From positions 496,001 through 560,000 of the forward strand of contig NZ_JADWYJ010000004.1 of assembly GCF_021354595.1 (NCBI RefSeq): a DNA stretch of 64,000 nucleotides, read 5' to 3'. This document shows, one piece after another, positions 1 through 8,789 of the stretch (positions within the stretch are counted from its first letter, which is position 1; every line of letters starts with the position of its first letter). Made by a program: the position numbers and the translations under genes. The DNA comes from Maribellus sp. CM-23. Its GTDB lineage: Bacteria; Bacteroidota; Bacteroidia; Bacteroidales; Prolixibacteraceae. Below the pieces are notes generated by a model. It was not told where the DNA came from and searched no databases. It saw only the letters and a program-made list of their open reading frames with translations.

Positions 1-2913
1 GCAGCCGTGCTGGTATTTTCGTTTGTGGGCATGCGCCGCGAAGAAGTAAATATTGGCGGACAGTCGGTGATTAACGTAACGATGGCAGAAGACCTTATCG
101 GAATTGATGAGGTAGTGGCAGTAGGTTACGGGGTGCAGAAAAAAATTAACCTGACCGGATCGGTGGCTTCCATAAACGGCGATGTGCTGGACAACCGGCC
201 GGTGCCCAACGTCGGTACCGGACTTCAGGGCTTGCTGCCCGGGGTAACGGTTACTTCATCTTCGGGCCAGCCCGGAAACTCCGGAACCAGTATCCTGGTA
301 CGCGGGGTGAATACCATCAACAGCCAGACCAATCCGTTGATCCTGATTGATGGTGTGGCCGGCGGGGATATCAACCTGCTGAATCCTGATGATATTGAAA
401 GCGTGAGCGTTCTGAAGGACGCCGCTTCGTCAGCTATTTACGGAGCCCGTGCAGCCAATGGTGTTATCCTGGTTACTACCAAACAAGGTAAAAACGAAGG
501 AAAAGCTGCTTTTAGCTACAACGGTTATTACGGTGTTCAGACTCCCATTTCGCTGCCCGAACTGGTAAATGGACGCGAATACATGATGCTCGAAAATGAA
601 GCGCGCAGTGCCCGCGGGGTAGCTATTCCGTATTCGGAAGAAGCCTTTATGATGTACGACTCCAAGAACTTTCCGAATGACTATTCGAATACAGACTGGA
701 TAGCCGAGACGTACAAGAAATTTGCGGCACAGCAAAGTCATAATATAAACATTCAGGGAAAGGTTAACAAGTCAAGTTACTACATGTCGTATGGGTATCT
801 TGAACAAAACGGCCTTATCATAGGTGACCCTTATTATTCTTCACGAAACAACGTGCGTCTGCGTTTGAATACACAGGTGGCCGACAGATTGAAAGTGGAC
901 GGGAACCTTAGTTTTGTTGATTTTTACCGGAAAGATGCCGGAGGTAACGGAACAGCCGGTGTATTCAGATTAACACAGCGTATTTCGCCCCTGTTGCCGG
1001 TAAAATGGCAGTTGCCTACCGAAGATGGAGGTTGGACTGATTCTCCGTACTGGTCGTACGGTTCGGTTACGAACCCGGTTAGAACGGCTTACGAATCAGG
1101 TTACCTAAAAAGCAGTTCCCGGACTTTCAACGGAAACTTTAATGCAACGCTCGATTTAATTGAAGGCATGAACATCAATACTCAATATGCCTATAATTAT
1201 TATACCCGCGATATAAAAGACTGGAACCCAACCATGCCGCGTTTCCTGGCGGACGGCACACCGCATCCGTCGAACGACAATGTTTTGAACAGTATTGCCG
1301 TAACACACCGCAGCATTTTAACCCAAACACTGGCAACGACTTTAAACTATTCGAAAAAGATCAAACAACACGATCTTAAGTTCTTAGCCGGATTTTCGCA
1401 AGAGTGGGCTTATTTGCCGGTACTGTATGGCTCGCGAAAGAAAATATTACTGGACGGTGTTGAAGAGATCGATGGCGGAACAGAAGACATCGTGAATAGC
1501 GGTTCGGCTGAACACTGGGCTTTGCGTTCCTATTTCGGACGAATTAATTACGACTTTGCGGAAAGGTATTTGTTCGAGGCCAACGTTCGTTACGATGGAA
1601 CTTCGCGCTTTGCCAAAGAAAACCGTTGGGGCTTTTTCCCGTCTTTCTCGGCCGGATGGAAATTCTCGGAAGAATCATTTATGGAGTTTGCAGAACCTAT
1701 TTTGGCACTCGGAAAACTAAGGGTTTCGTGGGGTGAACTGGGGAACCAGAATATTAGCAACAGCTACTATCCGTACTTAACCGAAATTGAAAGGGTAACA
1801 AAAGCTTATCCGATCGGCGGACAGGACAATGTTGGGTTTAAGCAGTATTCGCTGGCCAATGAGAACATTAAGTGGGAAACCATTCGGATGTTCAACGTGG
1901 GAGCCGATCTGAATATGCTTGATAACCGGATGAATTTCACGTTCGACTGGTTTAAGAAAACCAACATCAATGCCTTGCTGAAACCTATTTACCCAACCAT
2001 CATCGGGATCACTTCCAGTGCCAACCTTCCGTTGGAAAACATTGGCTCAATCGAAAACAAAGGTTGGGAAATTACCCTTGGCTGGCGCGATAAAATTGGC
2101 AATGTACAGTACGGGTTAACCGCCAACTTATCCGATGCCAGAAATAAAATTACCGACATGGGAACCAGCGCTCCTTCGCTGGGCAATAATATTCGCAGGG
2201 TAGGCGACCCGATTAATGCTTATTACGGTTACCTGACCGACGGACTGGCACAGGTGGATGATTTTGAATCGTACGACGAAACCTCAGGCAAGTACCTGAG
2301 CCCGAAATTTCCGGTAATCAGCAGCTACGCCAACATTATTCAACCCGGAGATATTATTTACCGGGATATAAACGGTGAAGACGGAAAACCTGACGGAAAG
2401 ATTGATGAATACGACAAAGTGGTATTTGGCGATCCGTATCCACGTTATTCCTATTCATTAAGGGGATTTGCGAATTGGAAAAACTTTGATTTCTCGTTCT
2501 ATTTGCAGGGAGTGGGTAAGGTAAACGGTTACCTGAGAGATGAGGCAAGACACGCATTCCTGAACGACTATTCCATTCCAAAAAAATCGCACCTCGACAG
2601 ATGGACGCCTAACAATACAGATGCATCGTACCCGCGTATGTATTACCAGGCCGATCACAACATCGTTTTTTCAGATTATTGGGTGGAAGACGCTTCTTAT
2701 TTGAGATTAAAAAATATCCAGTTGGGATACACCCTTCCGAAACACCTGACCGACAAGATGAAAATAAGCAGGGCTAAGGTTTATCTTTCGGCTGACAACC
2801 TTTTTACCATTACCAACTATTTCGGCGGTTTCGACCCGGAAGTGCGTGAAACTTCGGGAGATGAATATCCGCAATTGAAAACATTTGCATTAGGTGTTCA
2901 ACTTGGTTTTTAA
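1..2913 (+). CDS. SusC/RagA-like TonB-dependent outer-membrane transporter (5' truncated by window)
   Basis: The reading frame is open from base 1, so the signal peptide and most of the carboxypeptidase-D-like N-terminal domain lie outside the window. What remains (about 970 residues) starts at the end of that domain (VFSFVGM). It continues into the TonB plug (DEVVAVGYGVQKK near residue 35; DIESVSVLKDAASSAIYG near residue 130) and a long beta-barrel ending in the usual terminal aromatic residue (GVQLGF). The family imports oligomeric ligands across the outer membrane with a SusD lid, using TonB energy. A susD gene follows after 17 bases and two EEP-type phosphoesterases come after that, so the cargo may be a phosphate-containing compound; this is inference. 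Whether an STN signalling domain was present cannot be judged here. Confidence 0.93.
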   Translation, partial: AAVLVFSFVGMRREEVNIGGQSVINVTMAEDLIGIDEVVAVGYGVQKKINLTGSVASINGDVLDNRPVPNVGTGLQGLLPGVTVTSSSGQPGNSGTSILVRGVNTINSQTNPLILIDGVAGGDINLLNPDDIESVSVLKDAASSAIYGARAANGVILVTTKQGKNEGKAAFSYNGYYGVQTPISLPELVNGREYMMLENEARSARGVAIPYSEEAFMMYDSKNFPNDYSNTDWIAETYKKFAAQQSHNINIQGKVNKSSYYMSYGYLEQNGLIIGDPYYSSRNNVRLRLNTQVADRLKVDGNLSFVDFYRKDAGGNGTAGVFRLTQRISPLLPVKWQLPTEDGGWTDSPYWSYGSVTNPVRTAYESGYLKSSSRTFNGNFNATLDLIEGMNINTQYAYNYYTRDIKDWNPTMPRFLADGTPHPSNDNVLNSIAVTHRSILTQTLATTLNYSKKIKQHDLKFLAGFSQEWAYLPVLYGSRKKILLDGVEEIDGGTEDIVNSGSAEHWALRSYFGRINYDFAERYLFEANVRYDGTSRFAKENRWGFFPSFSAGWKFSEESFMEFAEPILALGKLRVSWGELGNQNISNSYYPYLTEIERVTKAYPIGGQDNVGFKQYSLANENIKWETIRMFNVGADLNMLDNRMNFTFDWFKKTNINALLKPIYPTIIGITSSANLPLENIGSIENKGWEITLGWRDKIGNVQYGLTANLSDARNKITDMGTSAPSLGNNIRRVGDPINAYYGYLTDGLAQVDDFESYDETSGKYLSPKFPVISSYANIIQPGDIIYRDINGEDGKPDGKIDEYDKVVFGDPYPRYSYSLRGFANWKNFDFSFYLQGVGKVNGYLRDEARHAFLNDYSIPKKSHLDRWTPNNTDASYPRMYYQADHNIVFSDYWVEDASYLRLKNIQLGYTLPKHLTDKMKISRAKVYLSADNLFTITNYFGGFDPEVRETSGDEYPQLKTFALGVQLGF

Positions 2914-2930
2914 CTCTTAATTCAACAACA

Positions 2931-4661
2931 ATGAAGAATTTCAGATATATCTATTTATTGATAATAATATTTCTCAGCGGTTGTAACGACAACTTTCTGG
3001 ATAAATACCCCCTTGATACGGTTACGCACGGAACCTACTGGAAAACAGAGGACCAGTTAAGAGCAGCTCTTTATCCGTGTTACGAAGGACTACAGTTCGA
3101 GTTGATTGTTTACCCGAGCGTATTTGGCGACGATGTAGTTTGGGGTTCGCTAAGCAGCGGGTTAAGTAAGGTTCCGGGTGGAAGACACACCGCCATGGAT
3201 GGTTTTCCGCTTACTTCGTTCTGGTCGTACACCTACGGACATATCTTCAATTGCAATAATTTCCTTGACCATTACAATGCGGCAGAAATCGATCAGGATG
3301 TGAAAGATGTATATGCGGCGGAGGTGAAGGTGCTCAGGGCTTTGCAATATTTCTGGTTAACTTCTTACTGGGGCGATGTGCCATTGGTAACCAAAGTTAT
3401 CACAGCGTCAGAAGCTTATGGTCCGCGCACCCCAAAAGCCGAGGTAATCGAATTTATTCTGAAGGACCTGGAGTGGGCTGCTGAAAAACTAGGCAGTGAA
3501 ATCCAGACAGGCGAGAATCTGGGGCGCATTAATAAATGGGGGGCACTCGCATTGACGGCGCGTATTGCCTTGCAAAATGAAATGTGGGAACTGGCTGCCA
3601 GTGCCGCAAAGGAAATCATCGACAACAGTCCTCACGAGCTTTATTCAAATTACGGCGATCTGTACCAGCTGGCCGGTAACTCGGAAGTAAATCCTGCTAA
3701 CAAGGAAGCCATGATTTTTAGTTTGTTTGTGGATAATCTTCGGATGAATAACCTAAGCAACTATACCTGTACAGCTGTTGATTATATTCGTATGAATCCT
3801 TCGAGACGTTTGGTGGATGCCTACTTGTGTACCGACGGAAAGCCTGCAAAAACCGGGCTCGAATATTATCAGAATACCAATGTGGCTACTTCTGACCGGT
3901 ATCCTTATCCGGAACAACATTACGTGGATTACTTTACGGAAAGAGACCCGCGTATGGCGATGACTTTGTATACACCGGGAGATGAATGGCCCGGAGGCGA
4001 CGACGGTGACCCGGATGTTGACGGAGGCAATGAATTTTTTCAGCTTCCCCGTTTTGCCGTACTGCAAAACAACAACCGTCTGGGAGCGAACGGATTAACC
4101 GGTTTTTATTTTAAAAAGTACAATTCGATGGAGCTGGCAGGGCAGACCAATCGCGACCATAACAACATCAATGTAATCCGCTATGCCGAAGTGCTGCTGA
4201 TTTATGCCGAAGCACTGTTCAAAATTCAGGGAGAAACCTTGACTCAGGATCAGATTGATATGACGATCAATCAGCTGAGAAACCGGGTAGGGATGCATCC
4301 CATGAAACTGACTGAATTACAGGCTTGGGGAATGGACCTGAAAACTGAGTTGCACCGCGAAAGACGGGTGGAAATGTCGATGGACGGCATGAGGTATTTT
4401 GACGTTCTTCGTTGGAGAGAAGGAGAGAAATTTTTAGGAAAAGCCATGGTAGGACCAAGTCTTGCCGTATGTATGAACGACCTCGGAAAAAATCCTTTTC
4501 CCGATAACGGAACCGACGAGTTTGGCGACATTATATATGAGAAATCAGTAGCCGAAGGCGGCCTCGACAATTTCGATCCGAGTAAGCATTACCTGTGGCC
4601 TGTTCCATATGCTGAAAGAGTTAAAAACCCTGATCTGGGCCAGAACCCCGGATGGGAATAA
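2931..4661 (+). CDS. SusD/RagB-like surface lipoprotein
   Basis: This 576-residue protein has a lipoprotein signal with the acylated Cys at residue 18 (FLSGC). It has SusD-family marks: NDNFLDKYP after the signal, a TPR-rich body with ALQYFWLTSYWGDVPLV, LIYAEALF, a helix with LHRERRVEMSMDGMRYFD, and the C-terminal YLWPVPYAERVKNPDLGQNPGW. SusD proteins sit on the cell surface as the hinged lid of the partner SusC and bind the ligand. It lies 17 bases after susC and 65 bases before the next likely start, so it belongs to one operon. The ligand cannot be predicted from sequence. Confidence 0.95.
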   Translation: MKNFRYIYLLIIIFLSGCNDNFLDKYPLDTVTHGTYWKTEDQLRAALYPCYEGLQFELIVYPSVFGDDVVWGSLSSGLSKVPGGRHTAMDGFPLTSFWSYTYGHIFNCNNFLDHYNAAEIDQDVKDVYAAEVKVLRALQYFWLTSYWGDVPLVTKVITASEAYGPRTPKAEVIEFILKDLEWAAEKLGSEIQTGENLGRINKWGALALTARIALQNEMWELAASAAKEIIDNSPHELYSNYGDLYQLAGNSEVNPANKEAMIFSLFVDNLRMNNLSNYTCTAVDYIRMNPSRRLVDAYLCTDGKPAKTGLEYYQNTNVATSDRYPYPEQHYVDYFTERDPRMAMTLYTPGDEWPGGDDGDPDVDGGNEFFQLPRFAVLQNNNRLGANGLTGFYFKKYNSMELAGQTNRDHNNINVIRYAEVLLIYAEALFKIQGETLTQDQIDMTINQLRNRVGMHPMKLTELQAWGMDLKTELHRERRVEMSMDGMRYFDVLRWREGEKFLGKAMVGPSLAVCMNDLGKNPFPDNGTDEFGDIIYEKSVAEGGLDNFDPSKHYLWPVPYAERVKNPDLGQNPGWE

Positions 4662-4725
4662 GCGGACAGGAACCAGGGCAATGCCTGATGTAAACATGTA
4701 TAAAATTCAAAAACGAAAATCTGAT

Positions 4726-5538
4726 ATGAGGTTTCTAGTATTTCTTTTACTGATAACAACATTTTCTTGCCAATCCGACAACACCGAAGTGGAAGATCCG
4801 GGATGGGGAGACAAAACGCCCACCAATAAAATTACTGTTATGAGCTACAATGTAAAATATTGTTCTCCGTATAACAGCACCACGCCCAATGTCGATTCTG
4901 TGGCAAATGTTCTTAAAGCGGCAAAGCCCGACATTGTGTTGTTACAGGAACTTGACCGTAATACAACGCGAAGCGGGAAAGTAGATCAGTTGGCTGTGTT
5001 GTCAGAAAAAACCGATCTGCCTTATACCGCCTACGGAAAAGCAATTGATTACCAGGGCGGAGAATCGGGTCTGGGAATTTTGTCACGTTATCAGTTGTCG
5101 GATGTGCAGATTATTAAGTTACCTCGTGTTGAGATTCCGGATACTTATGTTAGTTACCGTATTTTGCTAAAAGCCACCATTTCGGTGAACGGGAAGAAAA
5201 TTGCCATTGGAAATACGCATCTCGAACTGACCCAGCAAAACAGAGATTTGCAGGTGCCCGAGATCAATAAAGTACTTTCGGCAGCCAATATGCCGGTTAT
5301 TCTTGGTGGCGATTTTAATGCAACGCCTGAAAATAATACCATGCAAACATTTTTTAGTTATGGTTTCAAAAAAACCTGTTTGCAGGGATGTAATACGATA
5401 ACCTCGCTGGCTCCAACCAGGGAGATCGACTATATTATTTACAGGCCGGAATCAAAGTTCAACATCGTTTCGCATGATGTCATCAGTACATTGGCATCCG
5501 ATCATATGCCCATTGTTTCTGTTATTGAAGTGAATTAA
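4726..5538 (+). CDS. Lipoprotein endonuclease/exonuclease/phosphatase (EEP) family enzyme
   Basis: EEP (DNase I-like) fold enzyme. The family's metal and catalytic motifs are visible in order: MSYNVKY (Asn), LLQELD (Glu), GLGILSRY, NTHLEL (His), GGDFNATP (Asp/Asn), REIDYIIY and SDHMPI (Asp-His). I placed the start at 4726 because it gives a compact lipoprotein signal (RFLVFLLLITTFSC). In-frame ATGs at 4681 and 4696 are possible, and a start at 4609 would overlap susD. Members hydrolyse phosphodiesters or phosphomonoesters: DNA, sphingomyelin, inositol phosphates. Surface or periplasmic location plus neighbouring SusCD suggests processing of an imported phosphorylated substrate. A second EEP enzyme of the same locus starts at 7208. 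Substrate unknown. Confidence 0.88.
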   Translation: MRFLVFLLLITTFSCQSDNTEVEDPGWGDKTPTNKITVMSYNVKYCSPYNSTTPNVDSVANVLKAAKPDIVLLQELDRNTTRSGKVDQLAVLSEKTDLPYTAYGKAIDYQGGESGLGILSRYQLSDVQIIKLPRVEIPDTYVSYRILLKATISVNGKKIAIGNTHLELTQQNRDLQVPEINKVLSAANMPVILGGDFNATPENNTMQTFFSYGFKKTCLQGCNTITSLAPTREIDYIIYRPESKFNIVSHDVISTLASDHMPIVSVIEVN

Positions 5539-5577
5539 AAAACTTTCAATTAGTTACTTGAATAAAAAAATTGAATC

Positions 5578-7119
5578 ATGATAAAGAGAATAATAATATT
5601 TCTGCCTGTTTTAGCCCTGCTGCTTTGGAATAGTTGCGAGGAACAGGTAAGCGATCCCCTGATAACATTTGAAAACGGGATCGACAGTATTTCCGATATT
5701 TTCCCCGGCGATTTGTTTGGGGTTAACGGAGAGATCCTGACAGAAGCACCTGTTGCCGGAACTTTCTACTTTCTTCAGAAAAAAGATGCCAACGGCAAGC
5801 TGGAGGAAACAGGTGATCGTTTGGAACTTGAGTCCAACGGGTCTTTTGCGCTGAATTTTATAATGGAACAAAGTACGGTTGGTGTAAAGCTTATTGCTGA
5901 AGATACCAAGGGGAACAGAACCGTTAAAATATTTAAGGTAATAAAAGGAATCGACGGACTTGAAATTAATTTTGACGGTGCCGGTTTCATCGAGGATATT
6001 GAATCGGGAGAACCATTCAATGTAACAGGAACGGTAACATCCAAAACAAAGTTAACCAGCCTGAACTATCGGGTTGTTAAAGGCGATATTACTGATCAGC
6101 CGGTTGATATTCCGATTACCAATGATTTGTCGATGACTTTTGACATTCCTTTGGCGGCTCAAAACGGTATGACAGGAGTGTTGATCAGTGCTTCCAATAA
6201 AGGCGAGTTGGTGGCCGAAAAGCTTTACGAGATCAAGCATGTAACCTTTGTCGGGCCTGTTGTGTTATTCGACCAGGAACTGGTGGAAGTGAAGCCCGAC
6301 TCGATGTTTACGGTAACTGGTGCTATTACATCTGACCTGGCTGTTACTTCGGTTAGTTATGCCGCAGTTAGAGGGGGTGTTGCAGATGTCGCCCAGCCCC
6401 TGACTTTAAGCGGAGACCGTTTTAGTGTAGAGCTGAATGCCGGGGAAGATGTTAACGGCGTACTTATTACTGCTGTTGATGCGCATGGCAACGAAACAAG
6501 TGCGAACCTGCCTGTTTCGATCCTGTTCCCGGGGGTTACCGTTGGAGAGGTGATGTTGCATTACAAATACATTATTTTGTCAGACGATAAATTCTCGAAA
6601 ACCTATTTCAGTTTCGATCAGGCACCTTATGTATTGAACGGAGACCAGGCTTTTGCCAACCAAAGCAGTGTGAACCTGGTTTACACCAACTGTTATGTTT
6701 CTCCCACAAGCGGGAGCAACGGGCCGGCGCTGTTTGGTCCGAACGTAAGTGGCGCTTCAACCATTAAGGCAAGTGATCTGATCGAAGGCTGGGCAACACC
6801 TGTAAATCTGACCCGCACACCGTCGGCGACTGATTTTTACAGCACTTTAGGTTTTACTTTCGACGAAATCGGTGATTCGCAGGAGCAGTGGGATGCCATT
6901 GACGCCTATATTCAGGGAAAAATCGGAGGTTCAAGTGTGGTTCGGCAATACAATATGTCGGTGGGCTATACATTTGCCCTCGGCTTTGGCGGAACCAGTG
7001 CTACTGAAATTAACCGGTATGCGATCGCCATCGTTCGCAGTTTGGGAGGTGAAAAAGCAACTTCCAGTGGTGAATCTACCGGCGCATGGGTAGAACTCGA
7101 GATTAAAATCAGAAAGTAA
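5578..7119 (+). CDS. Lipoprotein with three Ig-like repeats, candidate surface ligand-binding protein
   Basis: Unrecognised 513-residue protein. It has a lipoprotein signal (acyl Cys20, LLWNSC). Three related segments follow at about residues 28-120, 128-222 and 226-316. Each opens with a pattern like PGDLFGVNGEI, SGEPFNVTGTV or PDSMFTVTGAI and ends with VGVKLIAEDTKGN, TGVLISASNKGE or NGVLITAVDAHGN, so they look like tandem Ig-like beta-sandwich domains. The C-terminal part (about 320-513) is a different domain of unknown fold. Position in a Sus operon after SusCD, lipidation and tandem Ig domains match the architecture of surface glycan-binding proteins such as SusE/F-type lipoproteins. No catalytic motif was seen. 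The binding role is inferred from architecture and context only. Confidence 0.8.
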   Translation: MIKRIIIFLPVLALLLWNSCEEQVSDPLITFENGIDSISDIFPGDLFGVNGEILTEAPVAGTFYFLQKKDANGKLEETGDRLELESNGSFALNFIMEQSTVGVKLIAEDTKGNRTVKIFKVIKGIDGLEINFDGAGFIEDIESGEPFNVTGTVTSKTKLTSLNYRVVKGDITDQPVDIPITNDLSMTFDIPLAAQNGMTGVLISASNKGELVAEKLYEIKHVTFVGPVVLFDQELVEVKPDSMFTVTGAITSDLAVTSVSYAAVRGGVADVAQPLTLSGDRFSVELNAGEDVNGVLITAVDAHGNETSANLPVSILFPGVTVGEVMLHYKYIILSDDKFSKTYFSFDQAPYVLNGDQAFANQSSVNLVYTNCYVSPTSGSNGPALFGPNVSGASTIKASDLIEGWATPVNLTRTPSATDFYSTLGFTFDEIGDSQEQWDAIDAYIQGKIGGSSVVRQYNMSVGYTFALGFGGTSATEINRYAIAIVRSLGGEKATSSGESTGAWVELEIKIRK

Positions 7120-7144
7120 ATAGTTCATAGTTTTGTTTAGATTC

Positions 7145-7176
7145 GTAGGCAGGTAAGAGTTATTTTATCTGCCTAC
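7145..7176 (+). promoter_or_regulatory. Hairpin between Ig-like lipoprotein gene and second EEP gene
   Basis: GTAGGCAG pairs with CTGCCTAC, extending to about 12 pairs with one wobble and a six-base loop. ATTTTATG follows rather than a clean T run. It may be a weak terminator or an mRNA stability element separating the last gene of the operon. A TAGTTTTG box at 7128-7135 matches the Bacteroidota -7 element but has no -33 partner, so a separate promoter for the next gene is only possible. Confidence 0.5.
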
Positions 7177-7207
7177 ATTTTATGTATTAATTAGATTTAT
7201 ACCCTTT

Positions 7208-7981
7208 ATGAAGTTCTTATGCTTAACAGCGGCTCTCCTTCTGGCATTGGTGTTAGGGGTGTTCGCCCAGGAAAAAACAGATACCTTAAAAGTGCTTTGC
7301 TACAATTTGCGTTTTGGTGAATTGGCTTCGCTCGAAGAGCTTGCCGCTTTTATTAAGGAGCAGCAACCGGATGTGGTTGCCTTGCAGGAAGTAGATTGCC
7401 ACACCAACAGAGAAAGAGCGCCTCTTCAGAATGGAAAGGATTTTATAACAGAGCTTGGTTTTCGCACGGACATGTTGTCGGCCTACGGAAAAACAATTCC
7501 CTATGCCGGCGGATACTACGGTATCGGTATTCTTTCCCGGTTTCCTTTGGCATCGGTAGAGCGTATTTACCTGCCCAAAACTGAGCATGGAAAAGAGCAG
7601 CGGGCCATGTTGGTGAGTCATGTTGAATACGAAGAAGGAAAGTATTTTACGTTTGCATGTACTCATCTCGATTATACCAATACCGAGGAGCGCCAGGTTC
7701 AGGTGGCTAAACTGAACGAGGTGCTGCAAAAAGAACCCTATCCGGTAATTGTTTGTGGCGACTTTAATGCACGACCCGATTCAAAGGAGATCGTTGAAGG
7801 CATGGCCGACTGGAAACGTCTGTGTAACCTGGATTCGACAGTTCCGGCAAAAGAGCCCCGTCACAAGATCGACTACATCTTTGCCTATCCGCAGGAAAAG
7901 TGGGAGGGGATCGAAAATACCACTTGGAAAGTCCAGCTTTCAGATCATTTGCCCATTGGCGCTGTGGTAGAACTTCGGTAG
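7208..7981 (+). CDS. Exported endonuclease/exonuclease/phosphatase family enzyme
   Basis: This 257-residue EEP enzyme has a signal peptidase I-type leader (residues 1-20, ending VFAQ). All core motifs are present: CYNLRFG, VALQEVD, YYGIGILSRFPL, THLDYT, CGDFNARP, HKIDYIF and SDHLPI. It differs from the upstream EEP lipoprotein in being soluble and in lacking close sequence identity, so the pair may act on successive steps or in different compartments (surface versus periplasm). It ends the Sus-like operon, 88 bases after the previous gene. The family includes DNases, sphingomyelinases and inositol-phosphate phosphatases. The sequence alone does not choose between them. Confidence 0.88.
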   Translation: MKFLCLTAALLLALVLGVFAQEKTDTLKVLCYNLRFGELASLEELAAFIKEQQPDVVALQEVDCHTNRERAPLQNGKDFITELGFRTDMLSAYGKTIPYAGGYYGIGILSRFPLASVERIYLPKTEHGKEQRAMLVSHVEYEEGKYFTFACTHLDYTNTEERQVQVAKLNEVLQKEPYPVIVCGDFNARPDSKEIVEGMADWKRLCNLDSTVPAKEPRHKIDYIFAYPQEKWEGIENTTWKVQLSDHLPIGAVVELR

Positions 7982-8417
7982 GCAACTGATTTATCCGGCT
8001 TCTTATTTCGAACGAAGCTGGTGATAACGCCCAATGGCTTGTCCGGTTTTTTAGACCACAGTGGGTTTCTTTGGTAAAAGGGAATGTCAGTACAATTATT
8101 CCAATTTCCTAATTCTTAAAATTAGGGGGAAGGGAGTTCTGTAGCGACATTCCTTTTTTGTTGTAAAGTTTTTAGTGGCACCGAGACATACGCTCTCATC
8201 TGTGTGCATTTTAGCGAAATTCTGAGCTGTTTTTGTAATTGGAGTTCCGTTTTAGGGAAAGAGCTTTTAACGCTTTAAAAAGCCGCTAGTGGCTATTGGA
8301 GTGATGTTGGGAAGATTGCCTTCTTTGGGAAAAGGTTAGCTGAGATTTGTAGAAAGGTTGCCAGTATTGCAGAAAAATTAGATTGCCGAATCTCAGCCCC
8401 ATCCAAACTTTAAGCAT
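7982..8417. other. Intergenic region without recognisable gene
   Basis: No convincing coding frame. It contains a perfect 7-bp hairpin (8108-8126, CCTAATT/AATTAGG), a short weak stem followed by a T run at 8130-8159 that could terminate the upstream operon, and a 9-bp inverted repeat (GCTGAGATT at 8339-8347, AATCTCAGC at 8389-8397) enclosing 41 bases. A small antisense frame across 8286-8486 runs into the tRNA gene and is not credible. Confidence 0.5.
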
Positions 8418-8445
8418 AAAAAAGCTCCGAATCTCTTCGAAGCTT
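8418..8445 (-). terminator. Intrinsic terminator of tRNA-Lys copy 1
   Basis: Read on the minus strand, a 10-bp stem (AAGCTTCGAA/TTCGGAGCTT, one wobble) with a GAGA tetraloop is followed by a run of Ts. It sits just after the CCA end of the tRNA. Confidence 0.85.
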
Positions 8446-8450
8446 TCATT

Positions 8451-8526
8451 TGGTGACTCAGCTGGGGCTCGAACCCAGGACCCCATCCTTAAAAGGGATG
8501 TGCTCTACCAACTGAGCTACTGAGTC
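8451..8526 (-). tRNA. tRNA-Lys (anticodon UUU), copy 1
   Basis: Read on the minus strand, the acceptor stem GACTCAG/CTGAGTC closes a standard cloverleaf: D arm GCTC/GAGC, anticodon stem CATCC/GGATG with loop CTTTTAA (anticodon TTT), and T arm CTGGG/CCCAG with TTCGAGC. CCA is encoded. The gene is identical to the copy 226 bases away and carries its own promoter and terminator. Confidence 0.97.
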
Positions 8527-8563
8527 ATCCTTTGTATGTTCCTTTGTTTTTCAAAGGCGGGTG

Positions 8564-8571
8564 CAAAGGTA
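8564..8571 (-). promoter_or_regulatory. -7 box of tRNA-Lys copy 1 promoter
   Basis: The minus strand reads TACCTTTG, matching the Bacteroidota housekeeping -7 consensus TAnnTTTG, about 38 bases before the tRNA. No good TTTG is seen 19 bases upstream, so this copy may be weaker than copy 2. Confidence 0.6.
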
Positions 8572-8643
8572 ATATTTATTTTTTTCCAGTAAATTATTTT
8601 ATGAAAAACTTGATGCTTTATTTTACTACGGGCTGATAAAAAT

Positions 8644-8671
8644 AAAAAAGCTCCGAATTTCTTCGAAGCTT
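8644..8671 (-). terminator. Intrinsic terminator of tRNA-Lys copy 2
   Basis: The same 10-bp stem as copy 1, but with a GAAA instead of GAGA tetraloop, followed by Ts on the minus strand. It separates the two tRNA transcription units. Confidence 0.85.
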
Positions 8672-8676
8672 TCATT

Positions 8677-8752
8677 TGGTGACTCAGCTGGGGCTCGAAC
8701 CCAGGACCCCATCCTTAAAAGGGATGTGCTCTACCAACTGAGCTACTGAGTC
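8677..8752 (-). tRNA. tRNA-Lys (anticodon UUU), copy 2
   Basis: Base-for-base identical to the copy at 8451-8526, including encoded CCA. Flanking sequence on both sides is also nearly identical, showing that the whole promoter-tRNA-terminator unit was duplicated in tandem. Confidence 0.97.
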
Positions 8753-8789
8753 ATCCTTTGTATGTTCCTTTGTTTCTCAAAGGCGGGTG

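Noticed and set aside
4609..4725. N-terminal extension of the EEP lipoprotein overlapping the end of susD
   Set aside because: The extension would bury the lipoprotein signal behind a non-signal segment; the inner ATG restores a normal N-terminus.
7128..7135. TAGTTTTG box before the second EEP gene considered as a promoter
   Set aside because: It lacks a -33 partner and is followed immediately by a hairpin; one chance match in AT-rich DNA is expected.
8286..8486. Minus-strand frame of 66 codons overlapping tRNA-Lys copy 1
   Set aside because: It would start inside a tRNA gene and has no protein-like character.
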